In this document: positions 43,367-53,360 of the stretch, one piece after another | Layout of the letters: each line of letters begins with the position of its first letter | Numbering within the stretch: position 1 is the first letter of the stretch | Assembly (NCBI GenBank): GCA_013215375.1 | Contig: JABSRB010000012.1 | Location: forward strand, 62,001-126,000 | Origin: Oceanospirillaceae bacterium | Lineage (GTDB): Bacteria; Pseudomonadota; Gammaproteobacteria; Pseudomonadales; Balneatricaceae | Reading direction: 5' to 3' | DNA length: 64,000 nt | Made by a program: the position numbers and the translations under genes | Notes under the pieces: generated by a model | Databases searched by the model: none | The model's input: the letters and a program-made list of their open reading frames with translations, nothing else | Told to the model about the DNA's origin: nothing

Positions 43367-43423
43367 AGGATTTAGGCTGTAAAAATACCTATTAAAAATC
43401 ACCAGCACACCCAAAGGATTATT

Positions 43424-43765
43424 ATGAATAACAACTTGAGTTCAGAGCAATGCGAGGCCTGTAAAATCGGTGCTCCTTCTGTCGCACCAGAACAGTTAGA
43501 GTCTATGTTAGCGCAACTGGATGACTGGTCAGTGATTAATATCGATGCGGTTGATCGTTTGCACAAAGAGTTTAGTTTTAAGAATTTTCGTTTAGCCTTA
43601 GCTTTTACGAATACAGTCGGCGCACTGGCTGAGGAGCAAGGACACCACCCTGACATTTTAACCTCTTGGGGTAAAGTAACCGTCACTTGGTGGACACATT
43701 CGATTAACGGTTTACATAACAATGATTTTATCTGCGCCGCTAAAACAGATCTGCTGTTTGAGTGA
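43424..43765 (+). CDS. phhB: 4a-hydroxytetrahydrobiopterin dehydratase
   Basis: A 113-residue pterin-4a-carbinolamine dehydratase with the motif EEQGHHPDI and WGKVTVTWWTHS. It recycles the pterin cofactor after PhhA. AAAGGA precedes the ATG by five bases. Gene order phhA-phhB is the common arrangement. Confidence 0.94.
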   Translation: MNNNLSSEQCEACKIGAPSVAPEQLESMLAQLDDWSVINIDAVDRLHKEFSFKNFRLALAFTNTVGALAEEQGHHPDILTSWGKVTVTWWTHSINGLHNNDFICAAKTDLLFE

Positions 43766-43816
43766 TGACTAGATTTATATGACGCTGTGAAGGATGTTTG
43801 ATAATAAAGAACCCAA

Positions 43817-43957
43817 GGAAGGTGTCGCAAAAGTACTGCACTCGATAATTCGGCGTTAAAAACTGGCTCAAAATGCTCATTTATAACTATAAATTCCGCT
43901 ATTTCGCCAGTTTTTTCCTTGCCTTATCATCGTTCGCTACCTTTTGCGACACCCTCC
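43817..43957. mobile_element. MITE-like element with GGTGTCGCAAAAG ends
   Basis: Ends GGAAGGTGTCGCAAAAG and CTTTTGCGACACCCTCC are inverted repeats of about 16 bp (one insertion). An inner pair AAAAACTGGC (43858-43867) / GCCAGTTTTT (43906-43915) gives a second stem. 141 bp, no coding frame. It abuts copy C of the hairpin repeat. Confidence 0.75.
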
Positions 43958-44019
43958 AAGGGGCGGGGAATGATACCCTTGATGATTTAGGCTCCGCCTA
44001 ATTCATCTCTATTAAATCA
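43958..44019. repeat. dispersed hairpin-bearing repeat, copy C
   Basis: The stretch CTTGATGATTTAGGCTCCGCCTAATTCATCTCTATTAAATCA-like part is identical to copy B from the hairpin onward; hairpin at 43981-44007. Only the terminal 60 bp of the family is present, cut off exactly where the MITE-like element ends. Confidence 0.8.
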
Positions 44020-44057
44020 GGCAATAATCACAGCGAAAATACCTACTAAACGAATGC

Positions 44058-44570
44058 CTATTCATCCTCAAAAGTAAATCCAGCAGGATATTGATGAAAA
44101 CCATCATAATCCCCTTTTGAAACCGCTATCCCATTAACTTTGGCAATGGCGTATACCATGCTGATATGAAAATAGAAGTTAGGTAAGGCAAAGCGGTGTA
44201 GAAACTCCATGGCTGGTAAAGTCACCTTCACCGGCCCAGCCATATCACTAATATGATTCTTGGTTATTTCAATCTTGCTGTTATTGAGTTTTTTTAGATA
44301 GGCAATGGTGTCTTTTAATTGAGTTTGTAATCCCATAAAAGTATGTTGTTGCGCTTCAAAAGAAACCACAGGATCATTTGCCATAGGGCAACAAGCACGC
44401 AGCGAAAAACCCGCCGCTATTGCAACCTGTGTAAACAGGGGAAACATATCATCTGTTAATCTTGCATCCAATATTGATAAATCAGCACCGACACTCGCTT
44501 CAATTTTTACTAGTAAGCCACGCAGTTGCTCTAAGTAGTCGATAAATATTTGTATATGGTTGAAAGCCAC
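44058..44570 (-). CDS. DUF1993 family protein
   Basis: A 170-residue helical protein. The C-terminal motif LPNFYFHISMVYAIAKVNG and the N-terminal pattern FIDYLEQLRGLLVKIEA match DUF1993, a DinB-related family of unknown function. The gene stands alone between a repeat zone and a MITE-like element. Confidence 0.82.
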   Translation of the reverse strand: MAFNHIQIFIDYLEQLRGLLVKIEASVGADLSILDARLTDDMFPLFTQVAIAAGFSLRACCPMANDPVVSFEAQQHTFMGLQTQLKDTIAYLKKLNNSKIEITKNHISDMAGPVKVTLPAMEFLHRFALPNFYFHISMVYAIAKVNGIAVSKGDYDGFHQYPAGFTFEDE

Positions 44571-44610
44571 TATTATTCCTTTTTGATCTTCCTAAATTGG
44601 ATACGCTTCT

Positions 44611-44730
44611 AGGAGCCTGTCCGAGAACAGACTAATCGGCTGCGACCAAGTCTATTTGGTTATAATTAACTCTGATTCTTCCTCAAATAACCTTGTTCTC
44701 GCTACGGTCGCAGTTCTCGGACAGGCTCCT
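44611..44730. mobile_element. MITE-like element, copy 2 (intact)
   Basis: Perfect 18-bp terminal inverted repeats AGGAGCCTGTCCGAGAAC / GTTCTCGGACAGGCTCCT, 120 bp in all. Inner CTGCGACC/GGTCGCAG arms add a further stem. Same family as 26098-26257. No coding capacity. Confidence 0.85.
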
Positions 44731-44737
44731 AGGAAAA

Positions 44738-45655
44738 TTATATATTAAGTTTTATAGAGTCAGGTTCTGTCATTTCAACATTCACTTGTCTAAAAGCCTT
44801 AGCAACTTTTAGAAACTCCACCACACCGGTTTTTTTAGCTTGCAGCTTCAACCAAGATACGTGTTCAATAATATCCTCTTCGCCATTAATAGGCACTAAT
44901 CTATAACGGCTGTCATCGCGGCGTATGTCATCACGCAGGCAAAAACCAATGCCTAAATTAAGCGCTACTGCATCACAAACCTGTTCAGACAGAGCCATTT
45001 GCATATCAATTTTAGGGGTAAAACCATGTTCACTAAACAGTTGGTTGGTATATTGCTGAGTGAAAGAGTCTGGTTTACCGCCGATAATAGACTCATCAAA
45101 AAAAGCACTAATATCGACTGATTTTGCAGGTGCTAAAGGGTGAGTTGGATTAAGTACTGCCACAAGGCTGTGTTTATGGTACGGCATTGTGTCTATGTTT
45201 TTAGGCGCAGATAACATCGGGAATAATCCAATATCAGCCTCTCTATTTAACACCGCAGCACGACAAAATTCCGTGGTGCCAGAGATCACCTTCAGTCTAG
45301 AATTTGGGTAATGCTGTCTAAAAACCGCCATCAGCGGCATAAAAATAATCGTTGAAGAGGTCGCCACTCTAAGCACAAAATCCTCCGCCGAGGTTTGACT
45401 GTTAAACAGTTCATCAACGGCTGCATCTAAATTGACGTACTCGCAGCTCAATTCAAAGAGTTGTATGCCAAATGCGGTCGCTTTCACTTCTTTGCGGTAA
45501 CGCTCTAACAGCGCCTGTTTGGTACGTGCTTCCAACCGCCTGACCTGTGCGGTTATTGCCGGTTGGCTGACACCTAGATGCTCTGCTGCCCTGGTAAAAC
45601 TGCCATATTTTACCAGAGCATGAAAGCTGCGAATCTCACTGAGGGTTATATCCAT
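44738..45655 (-). CDS. LysR-family transcriptional regulator of the Yej-like importer locus
   Basis: A 305-residue regulator: N-terminal helix-turn-helix (GSFTRAAEHLGVSQPAITAQ) and a LysR effector domain. I choose the ATG at 45655, which gives the normal N-terminus MDITLSEIRSF; a GTG at 45676 is possible. It lies 23 bp after the importer ATPase gene on the same strand, so it is probably transcribed with the importer. Its inducer is unknown. Confidence 0.85.
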   Translation of the reverse strand: MDITLSEIRSFHALVKYGSFTRAAEHLGVSQPAITAQVRRLEARTKQALLERYRKEVKATAFGIQLFELSCEYVNLDAAVDELFNSQTSAEDFVLRVATSSTIIFMPLMAVFRQHYPNSRLKVISGTTEFCRAAVLNREADIGLFPMLSAPKNIDTMPYHKHSLVAVLNPTHPLAPAKSVDISAFFDESIIGGKPDSFTQQYTNQLFSEHGFTPKIDMQMALSEQVCDAVALNLGIGFCLRDDIRRDDSRYRLVPINGEEDIIEHVSWLKLQAKKTGVVEFLKVAKAFRQVNVEMTEPDSIKLNI

Positions 45656-45678
45656 TAAGTAACGTCTTACAGTCACAC

Positions 45679-47367
45679 CTATTGTGTATTTTCAACCTCC
45701 GACACAGAGTTCAAAACTTTGTCTGGATGTTCCAATAGTGGTATAGATGCGATAAGTTGTTGGGTATAGCTCTGTTGCGGATCTAGAAATATCTGTCGCA
45801 CAGAGCCCTGTTCAATCAGCTCACCATAACGCATTACACATACCCAGTCACATAAATTCGCGATCACACTCAAGTCATGGGATATAAACAGTATTGTCAG
45901 CCCCAGCTCGTCACGCAGTGATTTGAGTAGCGTCAAAATTTCCGCCTGAATCGAAACATCTAAGGCGGCAACAGACTCATCAGCCACGATAAACTTAGGT
46001 TTGCACACCAGTGCTCTAGCAATACTGATCCGCTGTCGTTGACCGCCTGAAAACGCATGAGGGAAACGCCGTAAATGATTGATATCTATATAGCATTTTT
46101 CCGCTATTTCTAAAACGCGTCTATCTGTTTCACTGCGATCTTTGGTCAGCCCCATCGCCTCTAATGGCTCTGCGATAATATCACGCACCGTCATCCGCGG
46201 GTTGAGTGAGCTATAGGGATCTTGAAAGACTAACTGGGCAATATTAGCGAGATCTTTACGCTTGAAGGATTGTTTTTTATCAAAACTTAATCCGCCAGTA
46301 CCGGTGTGATACCTAACCTCTCCGCCACTGATAGGCGATGCACCCAACAGCGCTTTACCCAATGATGTCTTGCCTGAACCACTTTCTCCGACCAGCCCGA
46401 TAATATGGCCTTTAGGGAGTTCCAAGGTGATGTTTTTCACTGCTCTAAACAGCTCGGGCTTGCGCCCAATACTAGACATTTTATAAGCCACTGATAAGTT
46501 TTCCATACTGACCATAGGCGCGGGTTTTTCTTTGGGTGCCTCTGGTAGGTTATCAAGATTGGGCAGTGAATCCAGTAGTTTTTTGGTGTATTTATGTTGT
46601 GCATCAAACAGCACTTGGTGCGCAGAGCCCGCTTCGACAACCTTTCCTTTTTGCATCACCGTTACCCGGTCGGCAATTTTTGAGATGACGCCTAAGTCAT
46701 GAGTAATGAACAACATCGCCATGCCATACTGTTCGCGAAGCTCTAACATCAACTCTAATACTTGCGCTTGTATGGTCACATCTAATGCGGTGGTTGGCTC
46801 ATCGGCGATCAGCAATTTAGGTTGAGTCGATAATGCCATGGCAATCATCGCCCGTTGTCGCATGCCGCCTGAAAGCTCAAACACATACTGATCAAAGCGG
46901 CTTTCTGGCTGTACTATACCGACTCTTTCAAAGAGTTCGATACCGCGTCTTCTCGCTTCTTTTTTATCTATCCCTAAATGAATCTGCATGGTTTGGATAA
47001 TTTGATCACTGATGCGAATGGCTGGTGCAAAACTGGCCATTGGCTCTTGAAAGATCATCGAAACGGCACCGCCACGCACCACCGATAAATCTTTACCTCG
47101 AAGCTTTAATACATTGATATCTTTGCCATTATGATTAAAAATAATCTGGCTCGGCTGCTCAATTAAGGTATTGTTAGGGTTGAGGCGCATAATCGTTTTT
47201 GCAGTGACTGATTTACCTGAGCCACTCTCCCCCACTAACCCCATGATTTCCCCGGGGCGCACATTGAGGCTAACGTCTCTAACGGCGTGAACTAGCCCCT
47301 CGTCAGTGCTAAAATTTATGGTTAAATTATTGATATCAAGTAAATATGGATTATTAGACATACTCAT
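45679..47367 (-). CDS. fused two-domain ABC ATPase (YejF-like)
   Basis: A 562-residue protein with two complete ATPase domains of the Dpp/Opp class. First: Walker A GLVGESGSGKS, signature LSGGMRQRAMIAMAL, Walker B LLIADEPTTALDV. Second: GLVGESGSGKTS, FSGGQRQRISIARAL, FIVADESVAALDV. A fused ATPase is the hallmark of the YejABEF family for oligopeptides and peptide-like compounds. Its start follows the permease stop directly (TAGATG) with GGAG nine bases upstream. Confidence 0.92.
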   Translation of the reverse strand: MSMSNNPYLLDINNLTINFSTDEGLVHAVRDVSLNVRPGEIMGLVGESGSGKSVTAKTIMRLNPNNTLIEQPSQIIFNHNGKDINVLKLRGKDLSVVRGGAVSMIFQEPMASFAPAIRISDQIIQTMQIHLGIDKKEARRRGIELFERVGIVQPESRFDQYVFELSGGMRQRAMIAMALSTQPKLLIADEPTTALDVTIQAQVLELMLELREQYGMAMLFITHDLGVISKIADRVTVMQKGKVVEAGSAHQVLFDAQHKYTKKLLDSLPNLDNLPEAPKEKPAPMVSMENLSVAYKMSSIGRKPELFRAVKNITLELPKGHIIGLVGESGSGKTSLGKALLGASPISGGEVRYHTGTGGLSFDKKQSFKRKDLANIAQLVFQDPYSSLNPRMTVRDIIAEPLEAMGLTKDRSETDRRVLEIAEKCYIDINHLRRFPHAFSGGQRQRISIARALVCKPKFIVADESVAALDVSIQAEILTLLKSLRDELGLTILFISHDLSVIANLCDWVCVMRYGELIEQGSVRQIFLDPQQSYTQQLIASIPLLEHPDKVLNSVSEVENTQ

Positions 47368-48615
47368 CTATTTTTTCTCCGCGTAGGGGTCGGCTGCATC
47401 ACGCAGCGCATCGCCGACAAAAACAAAGGTCATAATTAAAAGTACGAACAGTGCTACGGGAAAAAACTGCCAAATCATATTTTGCTGGATATCTGGGTCC
47501 TGAGCCTTTTGCAGTAACACACCCAAACTATTCACCGGTTCAGTCAATCCTAAACCTAAAAAGCTTAAGCTGGTTTCAGCCAATATCACGTAGGGGAAGT
47601 TAATCAGCGTATCGACGATGATATAACTACCAAAGCTCGGCACTAAATGCCGCCAGATAATGCGCCATGTACTAGAGCCACACAATTGTGCCGCGAGTAT
47701 GTAATCCTGATTGCGCTCAGTGAGAATATGAGTGCGCAAACGTCGCCCCAATGCTGCAAAATCCAGTGCCCCTATCACCACTGCGATAGCAAAGTAGCGC
47801 TGCACCGGGGTTAAATCTATCTCCGCCAACGCCACCGCACAGGCAAGATATATCGGGATAGGTGGAATTACTCGCACCGCCTCGGTAAAGCTCATCATCA
47901 CCGCGTCTACTCTGCCACCAAAGTAGCCACTGACCCCACCCACCAATAGTGAGAAGAATAGTTTCACCACCAGCGCGACCACCGCAATACTGATCGTTAC
48001 CCAAATGGCATGCAGTGAGCGACTAAACACATCTTTACCATCTTCGTCAGTACCTATCAGATGAATTTCACCTTGCTCCACGCCAAATAAGTGACGATCC
48101 GAGCGCAAATCTAAATTAAAATCAGCAAAACTCAAATCAATTAAACTGTACTCCCACCCCTGTACAAAAAATTGTAAGTAACGGCGCTGTTCTTTATCGA
48201 CTATAAATTTATTTTGATTAGAAGAACTCAGTGCGTTGCTCGAGGTTAAAGCATCTAGAGCGTCTAACCCACCAGATGCCAGCGCTGTGAAATCAAAGCC
48301 GCTTTTTTCCTTCGTGTATGTATAGATAAAAGGTCGCAGTGAAAAGCCATTTTCATCACTGAAGTGAATCCACTGTGGAGAGCCGCGTCGATAGTCACTA
48401 TCGGCACCGTTGATGGTCGGATCAATTGGCGAGAAAAAGGGAGCAAAGAAGCTTATTAAAATTAGCGTCACCAATATCCAAGCGGCAACCACTCCCGATA
48501 TTTTACCTTTAAATCTATCCTTGATCAGCGATAACTGCCCCGCTGTATAATAGGACTCATCCGATTGTGGTTTTGTTTTACGGCCAAACCTGGCCAAAAA
48601 TTGCATGATAGCCAT
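47368..48615 (-). CDS. ABC importer permease (YejE-like)
   Basis: A 415-residue permease of the Dpp/Opp C type. A cytoplasmic N-terminus and first transmembrane helix (VVAAWILVTLILISFFAPFF) are followed by a periplasmic insert of about 150 residues, then GTDEDGKDVFSRSLHAIWVT and the core with coupling loop DYILAAQLCGSSTWRIIWRH. The insert makes it longer than ordinary DppC-type permeases, as in YejE. Two bases separate it from the other permease gene. Confidence 0.9.
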   Translation of the reverse strand: MAIMQFLARFGRKTKPQSDESYYTAGQLSLIKDRFKGKISGVVAAWILVTLILISFFAPFFSPIDPTINGADSDYRRGSPQWIHFSDENGFSLRPFIYTYTKEKSGFDFTALASGGLDALDALTSSNALSSSNQNKFIVDKEQRRYLQFFVQGWEYSLIDLSFADFNLDLRSDRHLFGVEQGEIHLIGTDEDGKDVFSRSLHAIWVTISIAVVALVVKLFFSLLVGGVSGYFGGRVDAVMMSFTEAVRVIPPIPIYLACAVALAEIDLTPVQRYFAIAVVIGALDFAALGRRLRTHILTERNQDYILAAQLCGSSTWRIIWRHLVPSFGSYIIVDTLINFPYVILAETSLSFLGLGLTEPVNSLGVLLQKAQDPDIQQNMIWQFFPVALFVLLIMTFVFVGDALRDAADPYAEKK

Positions 48616-48617
48616 GT

Positions 48618-49799
48618 TTAACTCCCCAGTACGCTAATACGGACACGCGGATCAACTGCCGCCAATACTGCATCGGTAATAAAATTCATTGTAATAACCA
48701 CCAGCGCCACCAAAAATAAAATTCCCGCGGCCAGTTCTTGATCGTTAGTTTGTGCCAGTGCTTCGATGAGCAATGCCGCTGAATCTGTCAAGCCGATCAC
48801 GACCGCCACTATCGGCAAATCATTAAAGACGCGCTGAAAGTCAAAACCAACACTGTTAAACAATGGACTAATCGAGTGGCGAACTGGATAACCGCCCCAC
48901 AATGCCATACCTGTCACACCACGTGCTCTGGCTGCATCCACATAGAGTTTATTGGATTCATCAACCACTAGTGCCCTGACCGTTTGTAGCTGCAGTGCTG
49001 TTGCTGACCAGCCAATAACAAAGATCGGTAGCCAGATATGACCAAAGAAATCCCACAGCTTGTCAAATTCAAAACCACTGTTGCCAAACCAAGGTACATT
49101 ACGCCATTCATCAGAAAACAGTCCGGTAGGCGCAGGCTCACCTGCAAATACGTAGAGTAGTATGATGAATAATGCCAGTAAGAAATTGGGAAGCGCTAAG
49201 CCTAAATAACTGATAAGCCGCAACTGTAAATCGAGAAATTTATTAAAACTCAGACCAATGCTGTTAATGATTTTTTCACGTTTGCTGTTCAATGGGTTTT
49301 TATCAAGCCAAGATTTATTGATACTAAATGCCGATAAAATGCCGAAGGGAACCGCGATTAAATAAGAGAAGAACAGCGCGGCCATACAGAACCAAAAGCT
49401 CATCCAAAAGCGATCGCCCAATGCTAGATTAACTGACTGACGCTTGGCGCAACTAAAACCAAGATCTCCTCGCAGAGCCAGGTTACTAACCCACTTAGCC
49501 CAGCGTATGACTAAAGGTTTGTCTAACCCCATACGCGCCCGCTCGGCATCAATATCTGCTTGAGTAATAGTCTCTCCCTGAGTGCTTTTGTAGGCAATGT
49601 ACTTTTCGGCGCAATCTCCTGGTAATACTTCCATTAGTGAAAAGACAATCGCACTGACCACTAATAGTGTGCCAAGTGCCAGTAGGTAGCGGTGCAATAC
49701 ATAACTAAAGTATTGACTGGTGAGTCCCCGCCAATAAAACATTGCTGCAATTGCGACTAGCAGCCACAGCAGCCAAGTGTTAGAAAAAAAGTTAGCCAT
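48618..49799 (-). CDS. ABC importer permease (YejB-like)
   Basis: A 393-residue permease of the Dpp/Opp B type: N-terminal membrane helices, VLPGDCAEKYIAYKSTQGET, RMGLDKPLVIRW, and coupling loop YVDAARARGVTGMALWGGYP. An additional helix at the very N-terminus (TWLLWLLVAIAAMFYW) precedes the usual first helix. It pairs with the YejE-like permease. Almost 500 bp separate it from the binding-protein gene upstream. Confidence 0.9.
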   Translation of the reverse strand: MANFFSNTWLLWLLVAIAAMFYWRGLTSQYFSYVLHRYLLALGTLLVVSAIVFSLMEVLPGDCAEKYIAYKSTQGETITQADIDAERARMGLDKPLVIRWAKWVSNLALRGDLGFSCAKRQSVNLALGDRFWMSFWFCMAALFFSYLIAVPFGILSAFSINKSWLDKNPLNSKREKIINSIGLSFNKFLDLQLRLISYLGLALPNFLLALFIILLYVFAGEPAPTGLFSDEWRNVPWFGNSGFEFDKLWDFFGHIWLPIFVIGWSATALQLQTVRALVVDESNKLYVDAARARGVTGMALWGGYPVRHSISPLFNSVGFDFQRVFNDLPIVAVVIGLTDSAALLIEALAQTNDQELAAGILFLVALVVITMNFITDAVLAAVDPRVRISVLGS

Positions 49800-50292
49800 T
49801 AAATTATAGTCCTCAAAGCCGCTGGTACTTGTACCATTGTGAGGGAAGTTGTGAGTCTGTCCAAACGCTTAGCATGCTCCAACCTATAGAGCCTAATGCA
49901 AGAAAAATGCTAGATTTAGATATCAATGAAAGGAGGTCTTAGCTCCGTGACGATGAATAGATATCTTCTTGTAGATGTATTATTTTCGCCCGAGGATGGG
50001 CACTAACCTGTACACCGACAATATTGGACTAATCACAATTACCTTAGAGTACCGCCGCTTTCATATTGTTATATTTGCTGTACAACGAAGCAAAATAACC
50101 TTGCTGATTTTATATCGATCAACTTGGACTCTGCATACACAACATTTAGAAAAGAGAGAGGATTGCTCCCCTCTCAATGACAATAATAGGAAACTGTCGA
50201 GAAATACTGATCTACTGCGAACCAGCCTATTTGATAAAATAGCCTTGCTCCCTGATAGCCGTTCACTGACAGTCGTCTCTATAGTCAGTTAG
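49800..50292. other. 493-bp spacer inside the importer gene cluster
   Basis: Located between the binding-protein and permease genes. A stem CCTCA...TGAGG with inner GGTAC/GTACC lies at about 49812-49845, and GATATC repeats at about 49919 and 49960 flank GGAG-N7-CTCC. A frame at 49975-50292 has no ribosome-binding site or recognisable content. No gene is supported. Confidence 0.45.
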
Positions 50293-52347
50293 TTAGTTAG
50301 CTGCGCCATTCTCATCCAAATACCACTGTGTGGGAAGGTAAGGATATACCCAGTAATAATCGTAGGAGTGGGTTTTTTGCACTTTAAAGTTACCTAACTT
50401 GTTGCTGTAATAAATAGGTTGCACCGCTTTAACAGTGCCAACTACAAACAGATCATCAACAATCCTTGTCGCTATTTTCAAACCGATTTCGTTAGATTCA
50501 TCAGTGCCAATTTTTAAAGTGACAAACTTATTAGCCAGTTTTTCCATGGCCAATATAGTCGCCGGTGGCTTAACGCCCTCAGCTCCATTTGTTACCTTAT
50601 ACTGATCCCACAACATGCCGGTACGTAAATCGAAAAAAGTCCCATAAGGTGGCAGCACATCTTCGGTTTTAGTCGCAACGGTCGGTAGCGGACGACCCAT
50701 ACCCCAAGACAGAATACTTAAAGCATTGGCGCTTTGAGAATTACGGTACTCGTCACTGGTAATCTCTTTAATATTGGTTTTTATACCAATTTTGGTCCAG
50801 CTAGCCGCAATAATTTCTGCTAATTCAGTCGGTGTCCCCTGAGTGGAGTACTGGAAAGTTAGTTCAAACTTTTTACCCGAAGGTAATTGACGTAAACCAT
50901 CATTATTTTTATCCATCACCCCTGCTTTATCGAGTAGTTCAGCGGCGAGCTTAGCATCGAACTGAATCCAGCTAGTTTTTAACTCATCGGTGATAAAGGG
51001 AGCTGTATCTGCATCAATTGCGGTGAACTGGGTGGGTGTTCCAAGATTAAAAAAGGCAATTTCATTTATTTTGTTACGATCAATCGCTACTGACATCCCC
51101 CTTCTAAAGTTGATATCATTAAAGACCGCACGTTTCTCAAGGTCTTTATCTGTCATATTGAAAGCGTAAGTGGTTTGGTTAATCTGTGGCCGCAGCGAAA
51201 TTGAATACTTTCCCTGAACCTTGTTTTCTAACAGAACGGGGACGGAAGGCAAATTAACGGCCTGCGATTTATAATCAATTTCGCCTGCGATCATTTTCGC
51301 TAACTGAATGTTCTCATCCGAGATATACACTTCATTAATTTCATTGATATAGGGAAGTTGGTTACCTGCGGTATCCACTTGGAAAAAGTACGGATTAGCC
51401 ACTAAATGACGTCTTTCTAAGCTCTCCTCTACCACAATGAAGGATTCTAAGGTAGGCGCTATCGCAGTCAAACCAGCTTTGACCAAACGATCTGAGGCCA
51501 CTTTATCTTTGAGTAGCGGTGTCGGTATATCTTTCCAATCTGACTGACCGTAATAAAAGTTAACCAGCGCATAACCATTTTCAAAACCTAGTGCCTGAGC
51601 GTCTTTATCGGCATTAGTGTTATATTTAGGATGAAATTTTTGCAACAGATGCTTGGGTTGAAATGGCTGCGCATAATCTTGAGCAAACATAGCAATGAGA
51701 CCAGGCTTTGGCGTACCCATATTAAAACGTACGGTCGTTTCATCTACCGCTTCGACCTTCATCGGCTTGCCATCAGACAAAAAGCGATCTTTAGCCTTTT
51801 TAATGATATTGGTATCCATCAGCATATCGTGATACCAAAAAACCACATCGGCGGCGGTGAAAGGTTGACCATCAGACCATTTATGACCTTGGCGTAATTT
51901 AACCGTCAGCTCGGTGAAATCGTCATTCCAGATCCAAGAAGACGCCACATTGGGCACGATAGTTTGCAGGTCATCACTGTAACGCGTCAAATTGACATGG
52001 CGTATTGAAAGCAGATCAGAGGTCCCCGATTCTGTGGCCTTAGATATCCCATCTAAAACGCCGCCATATTTACCGATTTTTTTGTAGGGCACCACCACCA
52101 ATGGTTCCGTAGGTATACGTGTGGCTAGCGGTAACAGCGCAGGATTACCTCCAATACGTGCATTTAATGCTTTGGCCATAGGATTTACTGCAAAATCCAT
52201 GGTGCAGCCTTTGGCTTTTTCATACTCAGCCCGCTCAAATAAATGCGGGTATTTGCCACCGGCATCGGCACCGGTAAGCGGTGGGCAAGCAGCCATTAGT
52301 TGAGTTGACATTAGTACCGAAGCACTAGCTATTAGCAATTTTTTCAT
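50293..52347 (-). CDS. extracellular solute-binding protein (YejA-like, family 5)
   Basis: A 684-residue periplasmic protein with signal peptide (LIASASVLMSTQLMAA). Family 5 features: NVASSWIWNDDFTELTVKLR, GHKWSDGQPFTAADVVFWYH, YTFNMTD-like TYAFNMTDKDLEK and FRRGMSVAIDRNKINEI. The length fits YejA-type proteins. It is the likely ligand-binding part of the importer. Upstream lie a HAD phosphatase and an alkaline-phosphatase-superfamily enzyme, hinting that the ligand may be a phosphorylated compound. Confidence 0.9.
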   Translation of the reverse strand: MKKLLIASASVLMSTQLMAACPPLTGADAGGKYPHLFERAEYEKAKGCTMDFAVNPMAKALNARIGGNPALLPLATRIPTEPLVVVPYKKIGKYGGVLDGISKATESGTSDLLSIRHVNLTRYSDDLQTIVPNVASSWIWNDDFTELTVKLRQGHKWSDGQPFTAADVVFWYHDMLMDTNIIKKAKDRFLSDGKPMKVEAVDETTVRFNMGTPKPGLIAMFAQDYAQPFQPKHLLQKFHPKYNTNADKDAQALGFENGYALVNFYYGQSDWKDIPTPLLKDKVASDRLVKAGLTAIAPTLESFIVVEESLERRHLVANPYFFQVDTAGNQLPYINEINEVYISDENIQLAKMIAGEIDYKSQAVNLPSVPVLLENKVQGKYSISLRPQINQTTYAFNMTDKDLEKRAVFNDINFRRGMSVAIDRNKINEIAFFNLGTPTQFTAIDADTAPFITDELKTSWIQFDAKLAAELLDKAGVMDKNNDGLRQLPSGKKFELTFQYSTQGTPTELAEIIAASWTKIGIKTNIKEITSDEYRNSQSANALSILSWGMGRPLPTVATKTEDVLPPYGTFFDLRTGMLWDQYKVTNGAEGVKPPATILAMEKLANKFVTLKIGTDESNEIGLKIATRIVDDLFVVGTVKAVQPIYYSNKLGNFKVQKTHSYDYYWVYPYLPTQWYLDENGAAN

Positions 52348-52599
52348 TATTAATATCCCTATTATTGTTATATTGAGGTCTCTGCATTACTTAGCGAGCA
52401 AATAATAAGACGGGAACAATCCGATAACAGCGAAATCAATGTGCTGCGCTTTTGCGTATTGAACCGGCTTTCATGTCGATATTATCGATCGTATTAGTGA
52501 CGCTGAGCTTTCATCTTAAGTAAGGCAGTTACTGCTGACTTTACAAGGCCTCACACGGTACTTTTTCCATTTTCTATTACGTTTATGTCGTTCTTGAGT

Positions 52600-53274
52600 T
52601 TAATTGTTGCGCCAATCAATGATGGGCCAACCCTTATTAATAGCGTGTTCACGCAAGCTAACATCAGGGTTGACCGTTATTGGGTTATCTACTAATTGCA
52701 ATAGCGCCAAATCGTTATATGAATCGCTGTAAAAAGAGGCTCCGATTAAACCTTCATCAGTATTATCAAGCCACTGCAATAAACGGGTTACTTTGCCTTC
52801 TCTAAAACTTGCCACACCTTTTATTTCACCGCTATATCCGAAGCATCCATTGGTGGCCATTGTTTTAGCTTCAAGTTCAATTGCCAGCACATTGTCTATC
52901 CCAAGATGCTCAGCGATGGCTTTGACAATAAATTCTACTGTTGCCGAAATTAATAAAACCCGTTCATTTTGGGTAGCAAGTTGCTCCAATAATTCATGCG
53001 CTTGAGGGTAAATATTGGGCGCGATATAATCACTGACAAATTCGGCTAGTAACACCGATATTTCCACTTGAGATAAATGATCAATAGGCGCCAACATAAA
53101 ACGTACATAACTTGCGATGCAAAGGCTGCCATCTTGATATTTTAAATAGAAGTCTTCATCTCCCTGCATAAGAGACGGTGCCGCTAATTGTTTATCAACC
53201 AAAAACTGGCAAAATAAAGTGGCGCTATCGCCATTGAGTAGAGTGTCGTCTAGATCGAAAATCACCAAAGTCAT
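52600..53274 (-). CDS. HAD-IB (SerB-like) phosphatase
   Basis: A 224-residue haloacid-dehalogenase hydrolase. Motif I is IFDLDDTLLNGDS (nucleophile Asp), motif II VLLISATVEFI, motif III the Lys in REGKVTRLLQWL, and motif IV YSDSYNDLALLQLV. The cap and SSAT-like motif fit the HAD-IB group of phosphoserine-type phosphatases acting on small phosphomonoesters. It lies between the alkaline-phosphatase-superfamily gene and the binding-protein gene, all on the minus strand. Confidence 0.88.
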   Translation of the reverse strand: MTLVIFDLDDTLLNGDSATLFCQFLVDKQLAAPSLMQGDEDFYLKYQDGSLCIASYVRFMLAPIDHLSQVEISVLLAEFVSDYIAPNIYPQAHELLEQLATQNERVLLISATVEFIVKAIAEHLGIDNVLAIELEAKTMATNGCFGYSGEIKGVASFREGKVTRLLQWLDNTDEGLIGASFYSDSYNDLALLQLVDNPITVNPDVSLREHAINKGWPIIDWRNN

Positions 53275-53360
53275 GCTTGTCGCCTAAATAATTGTATTTT
53301 GTTCTGCAGCTGTAAAGTAACCGCCTTATTGCGCTCTTTAGCATAGGAGTCCTATCGGAC

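Noticed and set aside
43399-43830. 143-codon frame on the minus strand opposite phhB
   Set aside because: Shadow of the well-supported phhB gene, without start signals.
49975-50292. Open frame of 105 codons in the importer spacer
   Set aside because: No ribosome-binding site, no recognisable motif, odd composition; it lies on the strand opposite to the operon in non-coding DNA.
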